From Soonwooa buanensis (GTDB lineage: Bacteria; Bacteroidota; Bacteroidia; Flavobacteriales; Weeksellaceae), in assembly GCF_900167905.1 (NCBI RefSeq), contig NZ_FUYZ01000002.1:248001-312000 (forward strand): a DNA stretch of 64,000 nucleotides. Direction: 5' to 3'. Positions within the stretch are counted from its first letter, which is position 1; every line of letters begins with the position of its first letter. Below the pieces are notes generated by a model that had not been told where the DNA came from, did no database searches, and saw only the letters and a program-made list of their open reading frames with translations. Shown piece after piece: positions 35,783 to 45,169 of the stretch. The position numbers and the translations under genes are program-made.

Positions 35783-38158
35783 TTAATTTTTCTTTCCTGC
35801 TGCTTGCATCGGGTTAAGTCTTCCGTTAGAAGCGCCTCGTATCGCAGCTTGTTTTTGTTTGAAAACTTCAAATTTGTTATCGAGATTTAATGCCGAACCA
35901 CTAGCTGACCAAAAGTTATTAGAAGTATCAATATCTGCGGTCTGTTTAAGAGGATCGAGTTGTACCGATTTTAAAACTTTATCAAAATAATAAGTTTTAG
36001 AAACTTTTTGTTCGTTATGTCGCCAGATTTGTGCTGGGATATTATCAGTCAATTTGCTACCATCTTCAAAAGTGAATTCTAAAATAATAGGCATAACTAA
36101 TCCGCCTTTATTTTCGAAATCTAGTTGATAAGCAGTCAGGTTTTTTAATCGGTTTTTATCTTCTTTAGAAAGAGCCTCGAAGTCGGACTCGTTGGTGGTG
36201 TAGTTTTTATTTTGATCAAGTTTTTCTTGTCCTCTTGCGTAACGATAATAGAAATCCTGTAAATCTTTATCTTGGTCTACAGCAAATTTTGTTTTGGCGT
36301 CACGCTCTCTCGTTTTCGAAATATCATTAAAATCATCTTCCGCTGGTGGATCGATTTTATAAGTGATTTCTTTACTTTTTGGTTGCGCATCGAGCTGAGG
36401 TTTTGCAGTAGTAACTTTGCTTAAAGCAATATCGACCGGATCTGTCCCGAAAAACCAACCTCTCCAAAACCAATCCAAATCTTCGCCACTTGCATCTTCC
36501 ATTGTTCTGAAAAAATCCGCTGGCTCGGGATGACGAAACGCCCAACGTTTAGCATAAGTTTTAAAAGCTTGATCAAACAAGTCGCGCCCCATAATTGTCT
36601 CGCGCAAAATGTTAAGCCCAGTCGCAGGTTTTGCGTAAGCATTTGGCCCAAACTGCGCAATGTTTTCTGAGTTGCTCATGATTGGCTCCAACTGGTCTTT
36701 GGGCAACTTCATATAATCAACGATTTTGTCCGCTGGACCACGTCTAGAAGGGAATTTGTTATCCCACTTACTTTCTGTTAAAAACTGAACAAACGTATTA
36801 AGACCTTCATCCATCCAACTCCATTGTCTCTCGTCGGAGTTGATAATCATCGGAAAAAAGTTGTGTCCAACTTCATGGATAATAACGCCGATCATTCCAT
36901 TTTTTGTGGCTTCAGAATAGGTTCCGTCCTTTTCTGTTCGTCCATAATTAAAACAAATCATTGGATATTCCATACCATTCGCGGCTTCTACAGATTGTGC
37001 CACTGGATATGGATAAGGAATTGTAAATTCCGAATATGTTTTGATGGTATGCGCTACCGCTTTCGTCGAATATTTTCTGTAAAGTCCGTAAGCTTCTTTA
37101 CCATAAAGACTCATCGCCATGACGTTATTGTTGTTTTCAGGAATGTTGACATTCATCCCATCCCAAACAAATTTTCGCGAAGACGTCCATGCAAAATCTC
37201 TGACATCTTTCGCTTCAAAAATCCAAGTTTTGCGCTCTTTAGATTTTGATTTTTCGGCTTTTTTAGCTTCTTCAAGAGTTACAATTTCGATTGGCTCTTT
37301 CGCGGTTTTTGCTTGTTGATATCTAGAATATTGTGCAGATGTTAAAACTTTATCAAAGTTTTTCCCCTCACCAGTTGCGCCAACAACATGATCTGCAGGA
37401 ACATTGATGTTTACTTTATAATTTCCGAAAACCAAAGCAAATTCGCCTCGCCCTGTGAATTGATGATTCTGCCAACCTTGATGATCGCTGTACACGCAAA
37501 GTCTCGGAAACCATTGCGTGATGGTGTATAGATCATTGCCATCTTCTGGGAAAAACTCGTAACCGCCACGACCGCCCATTGCGATTCGGTTAGGGATATT
37601 GTAATTCCAATCTATTTTAAAAGTGAATTTTTCTCCTTTTTTTAAAACCTTCGGAAGGTCAATTCTCATCATAGTTTTGTTAACCACATAGTTGAGATTT
37701 TTACCAGCCGCATCGGTTACTTTGGTCAAATTAACACCGTAATGATTGTCCTTTTCAGGGAGATTACTAACGTTTAATTTTTCCGTTGTCGTGGTCTTAG
37801 GAATTGTTGATGAAAATTGATAGTTCGCATTTTTAACTGTAGATTGTTGGTTTTCATCCAATTGCAACCAAATGTAATCTAGGTTGTCAGGTGAATTGTT
37901 AGTATAAGTTACTGTTTGTGAACCACGAAGATTTCTGTTTTCTTCATCTAAATAAGCGCTAATGTCGTAGTCTGCTTGGTTTTGCCAATAACCTTGCCCA
38001 GGCGCTCCAGAAGCGGCTCTGTAATAATTGGGCGTCGGAAGAATTGTACCAAGTTGTTCAAATTTATTTCCGTGGTTGCTGCCAGGATTATTTTGAATAT
38101 TCTGTGCAAATAACGTAACGGACAAGCTTAGTGCTAATGCTGATATTTTGATTTTCAT
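35783..38158 (-). CDS. M1-family zinc metallopeptidase
   Basis: 791 residues, exported (signal peptide ending LFAQ, about 19). An N-terminal beta-saddle domain (about 55-250) precedes the thermolysin-like catalytic domain with HEVGH at 428-432 and the third zinc ligand Glu451 in WMDEGLN. The C-terminal part is not the classic ERAP domain but a strand-rich tail. No T9SS signal is seen, so it is probably periplasmic or outer-membrane associated. It removes N-terminal residues from peptides or proteins. It lies 68 bp downstream of a HupE-like gene on the same strand. The exopeptidase GxMEN block reads NGMEYP, which is unusual. Confidence 0.9.
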   Translation of the reverse strand: MKIKISALALSLSVTLFAQNIQNNPGSNHGNKFEQLGTILPTPNYYRAASGAPGQGYWQNQADYDISAYLDEENRNLRGSQTVTYTNNSPDNLDYIWLQLDENQQSTVKNANYQFSSTIPKTTTTEKLNVSNLPEKDNHYGVNLTKVTDAAGKNLNYVVNKTMMRIDLPKVLKKGEKFTFKIDWNYNIPNRIAMGGRGGYEFFPEDGNDLYTITQWFPRLCVYSDHQGWQNHQFTGRGEFALVFGNYKVNINVPADHVVGATGEGKNFDKVLTSAQYSRYQQAKTAKEPIEIVTLEEAKKAEKSKSKERKTWIFEAKDVRDFAWTSSRKFVWDGMNVNIPENNNNVMAMSLYGKEAYGLYRKYSTKAVAHTIKTYSEFTIPYPYPVAQSVEAANGMEYPMICFNYGRTEKDGTYSEATKNGMIGVIIHEVGHNFFPMIINSDERQWSWMDEGLNTFVQFLTESKWDNKFPSRRGPADKIVDYMKLPKDQLEPIMSNSENIAQFGPNAYAKPATGLNILRETIMGRDLFDQAFKTYAKRWAFRHPEPADFFRTMEDASGEDLDWFWRGWFFGTDPVDIALSKVTTAKPQLDAQPKSKEITYKIDPPAEDDFNDISKTRERDAKTKFAVDQDKDLQDFYYRYARGQEKLDQNKNYTTNESDFEALSKEDKNRLKNLTAYQLDFENKGGLVMPIILEFTFEDGSKLTDNIPAQIWRHNEQKVSKTYYFDKVLKSVQLDPLKQTADIDTSNNFWSASGSALNLDNKFEVFKQKQAAIRGASNGRLNPMQAAGKKN

Positions 38159-38226
38159 CTTTCTAAAGAAGATTATTTTTAAAATTAATTAAACGAAGTT
38201 AAGTAAAACTTAGTGTTTTATCAATA

Positions 38227-38805
38227 TTAAAAAGGAATTCTTTCCAAAGTCATTTGTAACGCTAACGCAAAAACCCCTGATGAAACAAACATAATCCAGT
38301 CTTTTTTATTGACTTTAAAAATGTTTAATAATATAAAAAGAATGATTAAAATTGCAAAAACAACGACAATCTGCCCAAGTTCTAAACCAATATTAAAACC
38401 TAAAAGCGGCACAAAAATACTTTGCTCTTTTGCCAGCATCATTCGCGCTGTGTTTGCAAATCCCATCCCATGAATTAATCCAAAAAATAAAGCCAAATAA
38501 TAATTCATTTTCATGAGGCTTTTTTGGTTGTTTCGCATCAAGATATTGTCCAAAGCTGTAATAGCGATAGTCAACGGAATTAAAAACTCAACCCAATTAG
38601 ACGGTACTTTTAAAAGATTAAAAACACTTAAAGCCAAAGTCACCGAATGTCCAATGGTGAATGCTGTTACCAAGACTAAGATTTTTTTCCAGTCGTTGTA
38701 AGAATAGACGGCAACTAAAGCCAAAACGAAGAGTTGATGGTCGAGTGCGTCTAGCGAAATAATGTGCTCCCAGCCGAGATTGAGATAGAATAGAAAGTCT
38801 GACAT
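38227..38805 (-). CDS. HupE/UreJ-family membrane protein
   Basis: 192 residues with about six membrane helices. The N-terminal block GWEHIISLDALDHQLFVLALV and the later GLIHGMGFA carry the His/Asp residues typical of HupE/UreJ-type putative metal (nickel) permeases. In Bacteroidota this group often occurs without hydrogenase or urease genes, and none is present here. It is divergent from the DUF6702 gene and followed by the M1 peptidase. Function in metal uptake is inferred from the family only. Confidence 0.82.
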   Translation of the reverse strand: MSDFLFYLNLGWEHIISLDALDHQLFVLALVAVYSYNDWKKILVLVTAFTIGHSVTLALSVFNLLKVPSNWVEFLIPLTIAITALDNILMRNNQKSLMKMNYYLALFFGLIHGMGFANTARMMLAKEQSIFVPLLGFNIGLELGQIVVVFAILIILFILLNIFKVNKKDWIMFVSSGVFALALQMTLERIPF

Positions 38806-38903
38806 TCTTTAATTTTTAACAAATGCGATAATACAATTTTTAATTAACTTTGAAAAGTTTTTACAATCTAAAAATTGGTTTAATCACTTTTAAATAAAGG
38901 CTT

Positions 38904-39407
38904 TTGAAAAGATTTTTTCTATTATTAATTGTTGTATGTGTGGCGTTTTCTTCGTTTAAAGAAAATTTGCATCCTTATCATGTTGGCTCGGTGGAGTTTA
39001 ATTATAATCAAAAGACTAAAACTTTTCAGATTTCTGGGAAGTTCTTTTTGGATGATATGGAAAATGCGCTCAATAAAAAATATCCAAAATCTTTGAAATT
39101 TCAGGATGCGAAAGGTCGAGAAGCGATTAACGAAGCTTTTAAGAATTATTGCGCCGATTATATGAAACTGAAAGTTAATAATCAGTTCGTAAAAATCAAT
39201 TATTTAGGATTTGAAGAAGATAGTGAAAGTGTTGATGTTTATTTAGAATCCGATGTTGTTAATCAACCTCAAAAAGTGGAAACTTCGGTAAGTATGTTGT
39301 ATAATTTGTTTGACGATCAACTCAACATCATCCACATCATTGTTAACGGAACTCGGAAAAGCGAAAAACTCACTTTCCCGAATCGTTATTTGTATCAACA
39401 ATTTTAA
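38904..39407 (+). CDS. DUF6702-family exported protein
   Basis: 167 residues, TTG start at 38904; an in-frame stop at 38895 leaves no earlier start. A signal peptide (about 1-18) precedes HPYHVGSVEFNYNQKTKTFQISGKFF, characteristic of this flavobacterial family of unknown function. It is divergent from the HupE-like gene (98-bp gap with a TAACTTTG box at 38845-38852). The frequent grouping of HupE-like, DUF6702 and M1 peptidase genes in this class suggests a shared role; this is from memory. Confidence 0.8.
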   Translation: MKRFFLLLIVVCVAFSSFKENLHPYHVGSVEFNYNQKTKTFQISGKFFLDDMENALNKKYPKSLKFQDAKGREAINEAFKNYCADYMKLKVNNQFVKINYLGFEEDSESVDVYLESDVVNQPQKVETSVSMLYNLFDDQLNIIHIIVNGTRKSEKLTFPNRYLYQQF

Positions 39408-39429
39408 AGTTTGTTTTAACTAAAAAATC

Positions 39430-40437
39430 TTAGTTTTTAAACCAAAGTTGTTCGCCTTTTAGATCTAAATGTGACGTCGTATTATTGGTGAAAAGTCCAC
39501 CAGTTCCGAGACCTTGTGGCATCGGATTTTGTTTTGGGTAGGTGTATTGCGCTATCGCATTGAGTCCGATATTGCTTTCTAAAGCTGAGGTAATCCACCA
39601 ACCGATTTTTTGATTTTCTGCAAGTTCTATCCACTCATCACTGCCAGAAAAACCACCAATTAATGTAGGTTTTAAAATTATGAATTGCGGTTTTATTTCT
39701 TTTAATAAATCAACTTTGGATTCGTAATTGAGAATCCCAATTAGTTCTTCATCCAGAGCAATTGGTGTTGGCGTTTCGGCGCAAAGTTTAGCCATCGCTT
39801 TCCAGTTACCAGCTTCGATGGGTTGCTCGATAGAATGGATGTCAAGAGTTGCCAATTCTTCGAGAACAGTTTTTGCTTTCTCAGGAGAAAAAGCGCCATT
39901 CGCATCCACGCGAAGTTCTAAAACATCTTTCGGAAATTTTTTACGAAGCTCGGCAATCACTTGTTTTTCGTTGCCCCAATCGACACCGATTTTTAGTTTA
40001 ATACAATGAAAATTTTGAGCAAGCTTTTCCTCGATTTGCTCTTTCATATAATTAACATCGCCCATCCAAATCAGCCCATTAATTTGGATTGAATCTTTTG
40101 CTTCTGTAAAATCACTAGGGAAATAAATATTTCCGCCATGTTCAAGATTTAGAAATGCTTGTTCGAGACCAAAAATAATCGATGGATGATTAACCATTTC
40201 TTCGCGAAGATGATCTAGTCCGAGATTCACATTTTGACAAGCCCAAGTTAACGCATCTTCATATTCGTCATCGTCGTCAAAGCTTAAACCTTTAAAAAGG
40301 TTAGCCTCGCCAACTCCTATTTTGTTGTCTTCTTCAATATAGATGAAGTAGGTCTCTTTAACATTCAAAACGCCGCGAGATGTTCCACTCGGGCGTTTGA
40401 AGTTTAATGTATATTTTTCGAAACGTGCTGTTTTCAA
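39430..40437 (-). CDS. menC: o-Succinylbenzoate synthase-type enolase-superfamily enzyme
   Basis: 335 residues. Enolase-superfamily barrel with the acid/base Lys motif CIKLKIG and metal ligands in LRVDANGAF, SIEQPIE and ALDEEL. The closest group is o-succinylbenzoate synthase, which dehydrates SHCHC in menaquinone synthesis; menaquinone is the usual quinone of Flavobacteriia. A dipeptide epimerase is the main alternative within the superfamily. It lies 8 bp downstream of fbp on the same strand. Confidence 0.82.
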   Translation of the reverse strand: MKTARFEKYTLNFKRPSGTSRGVLNVKETYFIYIEEDNKIGVGEANLFKGLSFDDDDEYEDALTWACQNVNLGLDHLREEMVNHPSIIFGLEQAFLNLEHGGNIYFPSDFTEAKDSIQINGLIWMGDVNYMKEQIEEKLAQNFHCIKLKIGVDWGNEKQVIAELRKKFPKDVLELRVDANGAFSPEKAKTVLEELATLDIHSIEQPIEAGNWKAMAKLCAETPTPIALDEELIGILNYESKVDLLKEIKPQFIILKPTLIGGFSGSDEWIELAENQKIGWWITSALESNIGLNAIAQYTYPKQNPMPQGLGTGGLFTNNTTSHLDLKGEQLWFKN

Positions 40438-40445
40438 AATAATTT

Positions 40446-41465
40446 TTAATGTTTATCAACTGCTTTTGACATGAATTCCTCAGCTTTAGTCACCATTGCT
40501 GCGCTACCTGCAAAGAATGGTACACGTTGGTGAAGTTCTGTAGGCTCGATGTCCAAGATTCTTTTGAAACCGTCGCTTGCCTTACCACCAGCTTGTTCTG
40601 CCAACATCGCCATTGGATTACATTCGTAAAGTAGACGGAGTTTTCCTTTTGGAGATTGCGATGTAGAAGGGTAGATGTAGATGCCACCTTTCAACATGTT
40701 TCTGTGGAAATCCGATACCAAAGATCCGATGTAACGCGATGTGTAAGGTCTGTCGCCGTCCTCTTCTTGACAATATTTGATGTAATCTTTAACGCCTTGT
40801 GGGAATTTTGCGTAGTTACCTTCGTTAATCGAGTAGATTTTTCCGCTAGTTGGGATTTTAACATCTTTATGAGAAAGATAATAAGTTCCGATTGCGGGAT
40901 CTAGCGTGAAACCATTAACACCGTTACCAGTTGTATAAACGATCATCGTCGATGAACCATAAACGACATAACCTGCAGCAACTTGTTTAGAACCTTTTTG
41001 TAAAAAGTCTTTTAGCTCTACTGGATCTCCAGGATTTGTAATTCTTCTATAAATAGAGAAAATTGTCCCAACAGAAACGTTAACGTCGATGTTAGAAGAA
41101 CCATCCAAAGGATCGATTAATACAACATATTTGCTAAGGTGTGCATTGCCTTTGCAAGAGATTTCGATGAAGTCATCATTCTCTTCCGATGCAATTCCGC
41201 AGACTACTTCTCTTTGAGAAAGCGCCGTGATAAAGATTTCGTTAGCGAGAACGTCCAACTTTTGTTGTTGTTCGCCTTGTATGTTTTCGTTGCCTGCAAT
41301 CCCGATAATATCGGCGATACCAGCTTTGTTAACTTCGCGGTTTACCAATTTGGAAGCCATACGAATACAACTTAATAATCGAGATAATTCTCCAGAAGAA
41401 TATCTAAAATCGTCCTGTTTCTCGATGATAAATTCGCCTAGGGTTTGTAAAGGTTCTTTACTCAT
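40446..41465 (-). CDS. fbp: Fructose-1,6-bisphosphatase class I
   Basis: 339 residues from the ATG at 41463-41465 (the frame opens nine codons earlier but [13 protein letters not shown] is the family-like start). Hydrolyses fructose-1,6-bisphosphate to fructose-6-phosphate, the committed step of gluconeogenesis. The metal-binding motif [13 protein letters not shown] is intact and [16 protein letters not shown] near the C-terminus is characteristic. A CAAATTTA (-7 TAAATTTG on the minus strand, 41490-41497) lies just upstream. Confidence 0.96.
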   Translation of the reverse strand: MSKEPLQTLGEFIIEKQDDFRYSSGELSRLLSCIRMASKLVNREVNKAGIADIIGIAGNENIQGEQQQKLDVLANEIFITALSQREVVCGIASEENDDFIEISCKGNAHLSKYVVLIDPLDGSSNIDVNVSVGTIFSIYRRITNPGDPVELKDFLQKGSKQVAAGYVVYGSSTMIVYTTGNGVNGFTLDPAIGTYYLSHKDVKIPTSGKIYSINEGNYAKFPQGVKDYIKYCQEEDGDRPYTSRYIGSLVSDFHRNMLKGGIYIYPSTSQSPKGKLRLLYECNPMAMLAEQAGGKASDGFKRILDIEPTELHQRVPFFAGSAAMVTKAEEFMSKAVDKH

Positions 41466-41820
41466 TTTAATTTTTATTAGAAAATTGACCAAATTTAATA
41501 GATTTTTTTTGATAAATCTAAAGTCTTAGAAAGTTAAGGAAAAATATGGATTTTATTGTTTTTATTTTAATGAAAATTTAATTTTATTAAAGATAATTTC
41601 GGAAATTAAATTGTTTTTTAGCATTGTAGATTTTATTGATTATCTTTTGTGTTTACAATCTTAACCATAATTGAGGATTAGACTTCAGTTTTAAAAGAAG
41701 AAGTTGTTAAACTTGATTTTTGTCTTAATCTTAATATTTGTTAACAAGTCTATTTCGTAAATCAGTCATTATTAATAATTTTGGAGATTGTAATAAAAAA
41801 TAAAGGATAAACTAAGTAAA
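41466..41820. promoter_or_regulatory. Divergent promoter region fbp / aspartate kinase
   Basis: 355 bp without a gene. A minus-strand -7 box TAAATTTG (41497-41490) fits fbp, and a plus-strand TAATTTTG (41776-41783) fits the aspartate kinase gene. Neither has a clear -33 TTG at the usual spacing. The rest is AT-rich with no repeat or structure I can name. Confidence 0.4.
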
Positions 41821-43059
41821 GTGAAAGTATTCAAATTCGGTGGTGCGTCTGTGAAAGATGCGGAAAGTGTGAAAAATGTAGCCTTGGTGTTAGAGAATCA
41901 AGGTTTTAAAAACTGTCTAATGGTCGTTTCGGCGATGGGTAAAACGACTAACGCTTTAGAAAAAGTGGTCGCAAATTACTTCGCGAAGGTCGACTATCAA
42001 CAAGAAATTGAAAATATTAAACAGTTCCATATCGATATTGCAAAAGGACTTTTTCAAGAAAAACATCCTGTATTTGCAGAAATTAATTTGTTTTTTGACG
42101 ATATCGATTCATTTTTGAGACGTAATAAATCTCCGAATTATAACTTCGTGTACGACCAAGTTGTAAGTTGTGGCGAGATGATTTCTTCCAAAATCGTTAG
42201 CGAATTTTTGAACGAATCTCAGTTTGAAAATAATTGGCTTGACGCGCGCGACTACATCAAAACGGATAATACATATCGCGAAGGTGTTGTTAACTGGATA
42301 GAAACCGAAGAAAATATCCAAAAACTTAGCAAAGAAAAAAACTATGTAACGCAAGGTTTTATCGCTTCGGACGAACATAATTTTACGGTGACTTTGGGTC
42401 GAGAAGGTTCCGATTATACCGCTGCGATTTTTGCTTTTGGATTTGATGCTTCCGAAATGACGATTTGGAAGGACGTTCCGGGTGTTATGACGGGAGATCC
42501 ACGTATTTTTGAAAATGTAGAATTGTTGGATAGCATTTCTTACGAAGAAGCCATTGAAATGGCTTATTACGGCGCGTCGGTTATTCACCCGAAGACTTTG
42601 CAACCGCTTAAGCAGAAGAATATTCCATTTTTTGTAAAATCATTTATTGATCCATCGAAAGCAGGAACTAAAGTTGGAAATGCGAGTGATAATCAATATT
42701 TGGAGTCGTATATTCTTAAAAAAGAACAATATTATTTGACAGTAGATACACGAGATTTTTCTTTTATTGCAGAAAACCACATGAAAGAAATTTTTTCGCT
42801 ACTTTTAAAATATAATATCAAAGTATCGTTGATGCAAAATTCTGCGATTTCGTTAGAGTTATGTTTGGAGGATAAATTCGGTCACATCGATGAGTTTGTA
42901 CAAGATTTGCAAAACGGATTTAGTACAAATTTATTAAAAGATGTGTCTTTATTTACGGTGAGAAATGCTAAAATTGACGAACTAGATAAGTTTTATAAAG
43001 ATAAAAAAGTGCTATTGGAACAGTTATCCAAGAATACTTTACAAATGGTAATTCAATAA
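41821..43059 (+). CDS. Aspartate kinase
   Basis: 412 residues, GTG start. Phosphorylates aspartate, the first step to lysine, methionine, threonine and diaminopimelate. The amino-acid kinase domain shows KFGGASVKDAESV at the N-terminus, the aspartate/ATP residues in LGREGSDYTAA and the block WKDVPGVMTGDPR. The C-terminal part (about 300-400) is a single recognisable ACT-like regulatory region, so the enzyme is monofunctional and rather short. The next gene starts 1 bp after its stop, so the two are co-transcribed. Lysine feedback control is possible but not visible. Confidence 0.93.
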   Translation: MKVFKFGGASVKDAESVKNVALVLENQGFKNCLMVVSAMGKTTNALEKVVANYFAKVDYQQEIENIKQFHIDIAKGLFQEKHPVFAEINLFFDDIDSFLRRNKSPNYNFVYDQVVSCGEMISSKIVSEFLNESQFENNWLDARDYIKTDNTYREGVVNWIETEENIQKLSKEKNYVTQGFIASDEHNFTVTLGREGSDYTAAIFAFGFDASEMTIWKDVPGVMTGDPRIFENVELLDSISYEEAIEMAYYGASVIHPKTLQPLKQKNIPFFVKSFIDPSKAGTKVGNASDNQYLESYILKKEQYYLTVDTRDFSFIAENHMKEIFSLLLKYNIKVSLMQNSAISLELCLEDKFGHIDEFVQDLQNGFSTNLLKDVSLFTVRNAKIDELDKFYKDKKVLLEQLSKNTLQMVIQ

Positions 43060-43060
43060 C

Positions 43061-44905
43061 ATGAGTTTAATTTCTAAAGAAGATTTAATAAAGGCAGCAG
43101 GTCTTAACAAATTCGGATTTTTAAAGAATCCAATCGCTTCTTCTGTACTTCGTTTAACCAAGATTAATGAAGTTAATGCGCTTTACGACAAATTAAAAGA
43201 CAAAGAAGGCGAAGATTTTTTCAATGGATTTGTGAAAGAACTTGACTTAAAATATGTAGTCTTCGAAGAAGATTTAGCAAAAATTCCGAAAACGGGACCA
43301 TTTATTTTGGTTTCTAATCATCCACTTGGCGCGATAGATGGCGTATTGATGTGTAAAATCTTGTCAAGCGTTCGCCCTGATTTCAAAGTGATGGGCAATT
43401 TTCTTTTAGAAAAGATAAAACCGATGGCGCCTTATGTTATTGCGGTTAATCCTTTCGAAGGACGCAAAGAAGCTTACAGCAGCAGTTCTGGTATGCGCGA
43501 AACTCTAAAGCATTTGCAAGAAGGTGGTTGTATCGGGATTTTCCCAGCGGGAGAAGTTTCTAATAAAAATAACGAGTACAACGAGGTGATGGACAAAGTT
43601 TGGGAAACACCAGCTTTAAAACTGATTAAAAAAGCGAAAGTCCCCGTTGTGCCGATGTATTTCCATGCTCGTAATAGCCGAATGTTTTATAATTTGGCGA
43701 AGCTTCACCCAGATTTGCAAACGATGTTACTGCCATCAGAAATGATGAAAAAAAGGGACAATCCAATTAGAATAAGAATTGGGAAACCTATTTCTGTAAA
43801 GCAAATGGACGAGGAAGAAAACATCGAAGAATTGGGTGATTTCTTAAAAAAGAAAGTCTACATGCTGAAGTCTTATTATGACAAAAGAAAAAGCATTGCT
43901 GAGACTTTGATGATCCCAAATTTGTCGATTAAACTTCCGTTGACAAAGCAGCAAAATATTGTTCAGAATATTATCGATGAAACGCCTGAGGAAGATATTT
44001 TAGCTGAAATAGAATTATTAAAAAAAGACGATAAAAAGCATTTGTTTTCGTATAGTGATTACGATATGTTTTTTACAAAATATGAGGAAATCCCCAATAT
44101 CATGCGTGAGATCGGGCGTCAGCGTGAGTTGACTTTCCGAAAAATAGGAGAGGGAACGAATCTTCCTTTTGACTTGGACGAATATGATAAACATTATCAC
44201 CATTTGTTTTTGTGGGATAATGCCAACAAAAAATTAGTTGGAGCTTATCGTATGGCTTTGGGTGTTGAAGTGATGAAAAAGTACGGTATAGACGGCTTCT
44301 ACACAAGTTCTTTATTTGAGTATGACCAAGAGTTGCAGCCTTTCTTCCGTAAAGTTATCGAAATGGGACGCGCATATATCTCTTCGGAATATCAGCAAAA
44401 ACCGTTTCCGTTGTTCTTGCTTTGGAGAGGAATTGTACATGTATGTTTGAGAAATCCTGAGCATAAATTTTTGATGGGCGGCGTAAGTATCAGTAATAAG
44501 TTTTCGGAGTTTTCGAAATCTTTGATGATTGAGTTTATGCGTTCGCATTATTTCGACTCTGCAGTAGCGCAATATGTTCATCCTAAAAATGATTATAAAG
44601 TAATCCTTAGAGAGCGCGATAAGGCTTTGTTTTTTGAAGATATGGATTCTGACCTTAATAAGTTGGATAAAATTATAGATGATTTAGAGCCTGAGCTTCG
44701 TTTACCTGTTTTAATTAAAAAATATATCAAGCAGAATGCAAAAGTTATCGCTTTTAATGTTGATCCTAACTTTAATGATGCGATCGATGGTTTGATGTAT
44801 ATTAGAATTAGTGAACTTCCAGAAGATACTATTCGACCAGTTTTAGAAGAAATGAGTGCTTTTCTAAAAAGTGAAACTGAAAAAAAATCGCCTGATAATC
44901 AGTAA
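43061..44905 (+). CDS. OlsF-like bifunctional acyltransferase (PlsC + hemolysin/GNAT-like)
   Basis: 614 residues with two acyltransferase units. Residues about 65-290 are PlsC/LPLAT-like: VSNHPLGAIDG with His87 and Asp93, NPFEGR, and IFPAGEVS. Residues about 310-560 resemble the GNAT-type hemolysin/N-acyltransferase domain (REIGRQRELTFRKIGEGT, YRMALG, EMGRAYIS). This fusion matches OlsF, which makes ornithine lipids by N-acylating ornithine and then O-acylating the product, and which is known from Flavobacterium. It starts 1 bp after aspartate kinase. The substrate here could be another amino acid; glycine and serine lipids are alternatives. Confidence 0.8.
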   Translation: MSLISKEDLIKAAGLNKFGFLKNPIASSVLRLTKINEVNALYDKLKDKEGEDFFNGFVKELDLKYVVFEEDLAKIPKTGPFILVSNHPLGAIDGVLMCKILSSVRPDFKVMGNFLLEKIKPMAPYVIAVNPFEGRKEAYSSSSGMRETLKHLQEGGCIGIFPAGEVSNKNNEYNEVMDKVWETPALKLIKKAKVPVVPMYFHARNSRMFYNLAKLHPDLQTMLLPSEMMKKRDNPIRIRIGKPISVKQMDEEENIEELGDFLKKKVYMLKSYYDKRKSIAETLMIPNLSIKLPLTKQQNIVQNIIDETPEEDILAEIELLKKDDKKHLFSYSDYDMFFTKYEEIPNIMREIGRQRELTFRKIGEGTNLPFDLDEYDKHYHHLFLWDNANKKLVGAYRMALGVEVMKKYGIDGFYTSSLFEYDQELQPFFRKVIEMGRAYISSEYQQKPFPLFLLWRGIVHVCLRNPEHKFLMGGVSISNKFSEFSKSLMIEFMRSHYFDSAVAQYVHPKNDYKVILRERDKALFFEDMDSDLNKLDKIIDDLEPELRLPVLIKKYIKQNAKVIAFNVDPNFNDAIDGLMYIRISELPEDTIRPVLEEMSAFLKSETEKKSPDNQ

Positions 44906-44941
44906 TGTCGGTGTTTTCAGTAAAAAAAGTTTAAAAAAGAC

Positions 44942-44972
44942 TTGCGCCGTATAGTAAAACATTATACCTTTG
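44942..44972 (+). promoter_or_regulatory. Promoter of tRNA-Phe
   Basis: TTG (44942-44944), 20-bp spacer, TACCTTTG (44965-44972): a textbook TTG-N-TAnnTTTG promoter 40 bp before the tRNA. Confidence 0.78.
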
Positions 44973-45012
44973 CACCACTGAAAACAACGAAACAGTTGCT
45001 CTTAGTAAAAAA

Positions 45013-45085
45013 GGTTTCTTAGCTCAGTTGGTAGAGCAATGGATTGAAAATCCATGTGTCCCTGGTTCGATTCCTGGAGAAACCA
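45013..45085 (+). tRNA. tRNA-Phe (GAA)
   Basis: 73 nt folding as a cloverleaf: acceptor GGTTTCT (45013-45019) with AGAAACC (45078-45084), D arm with AGCTCAGTTGGTAGAGC, anticodon stem ATGGA/TCCAT around loop TTGAAAA with anticodon GAA at 45046-45048, T arm CCTGGTTCGATTCCTGG. Discriminator A at 45085; the CCA end is not encoded. Confidence 0.97.
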
Positions 45086-45086
45086 C

Positions 45087-45119
45087 AAAACCACCTCAAA
45101 CGAGGTGGTTTTTTGTTTT
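45087..45119 (+). terminator. Terminator of tRNA-Phe
   Basis: AAAACCACCTC (45087-45097), loop AAAC, GAGGTGGTTTT (45102-45112), then T run. It may also act weakly on the converging regulator transcript. Confidence 0.9.
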
Positions 45120-45169
45120 ATGTATGTTTTTGGGGATTTTGTTTTTTACTTTTTTTCAAGAAGCGATGA

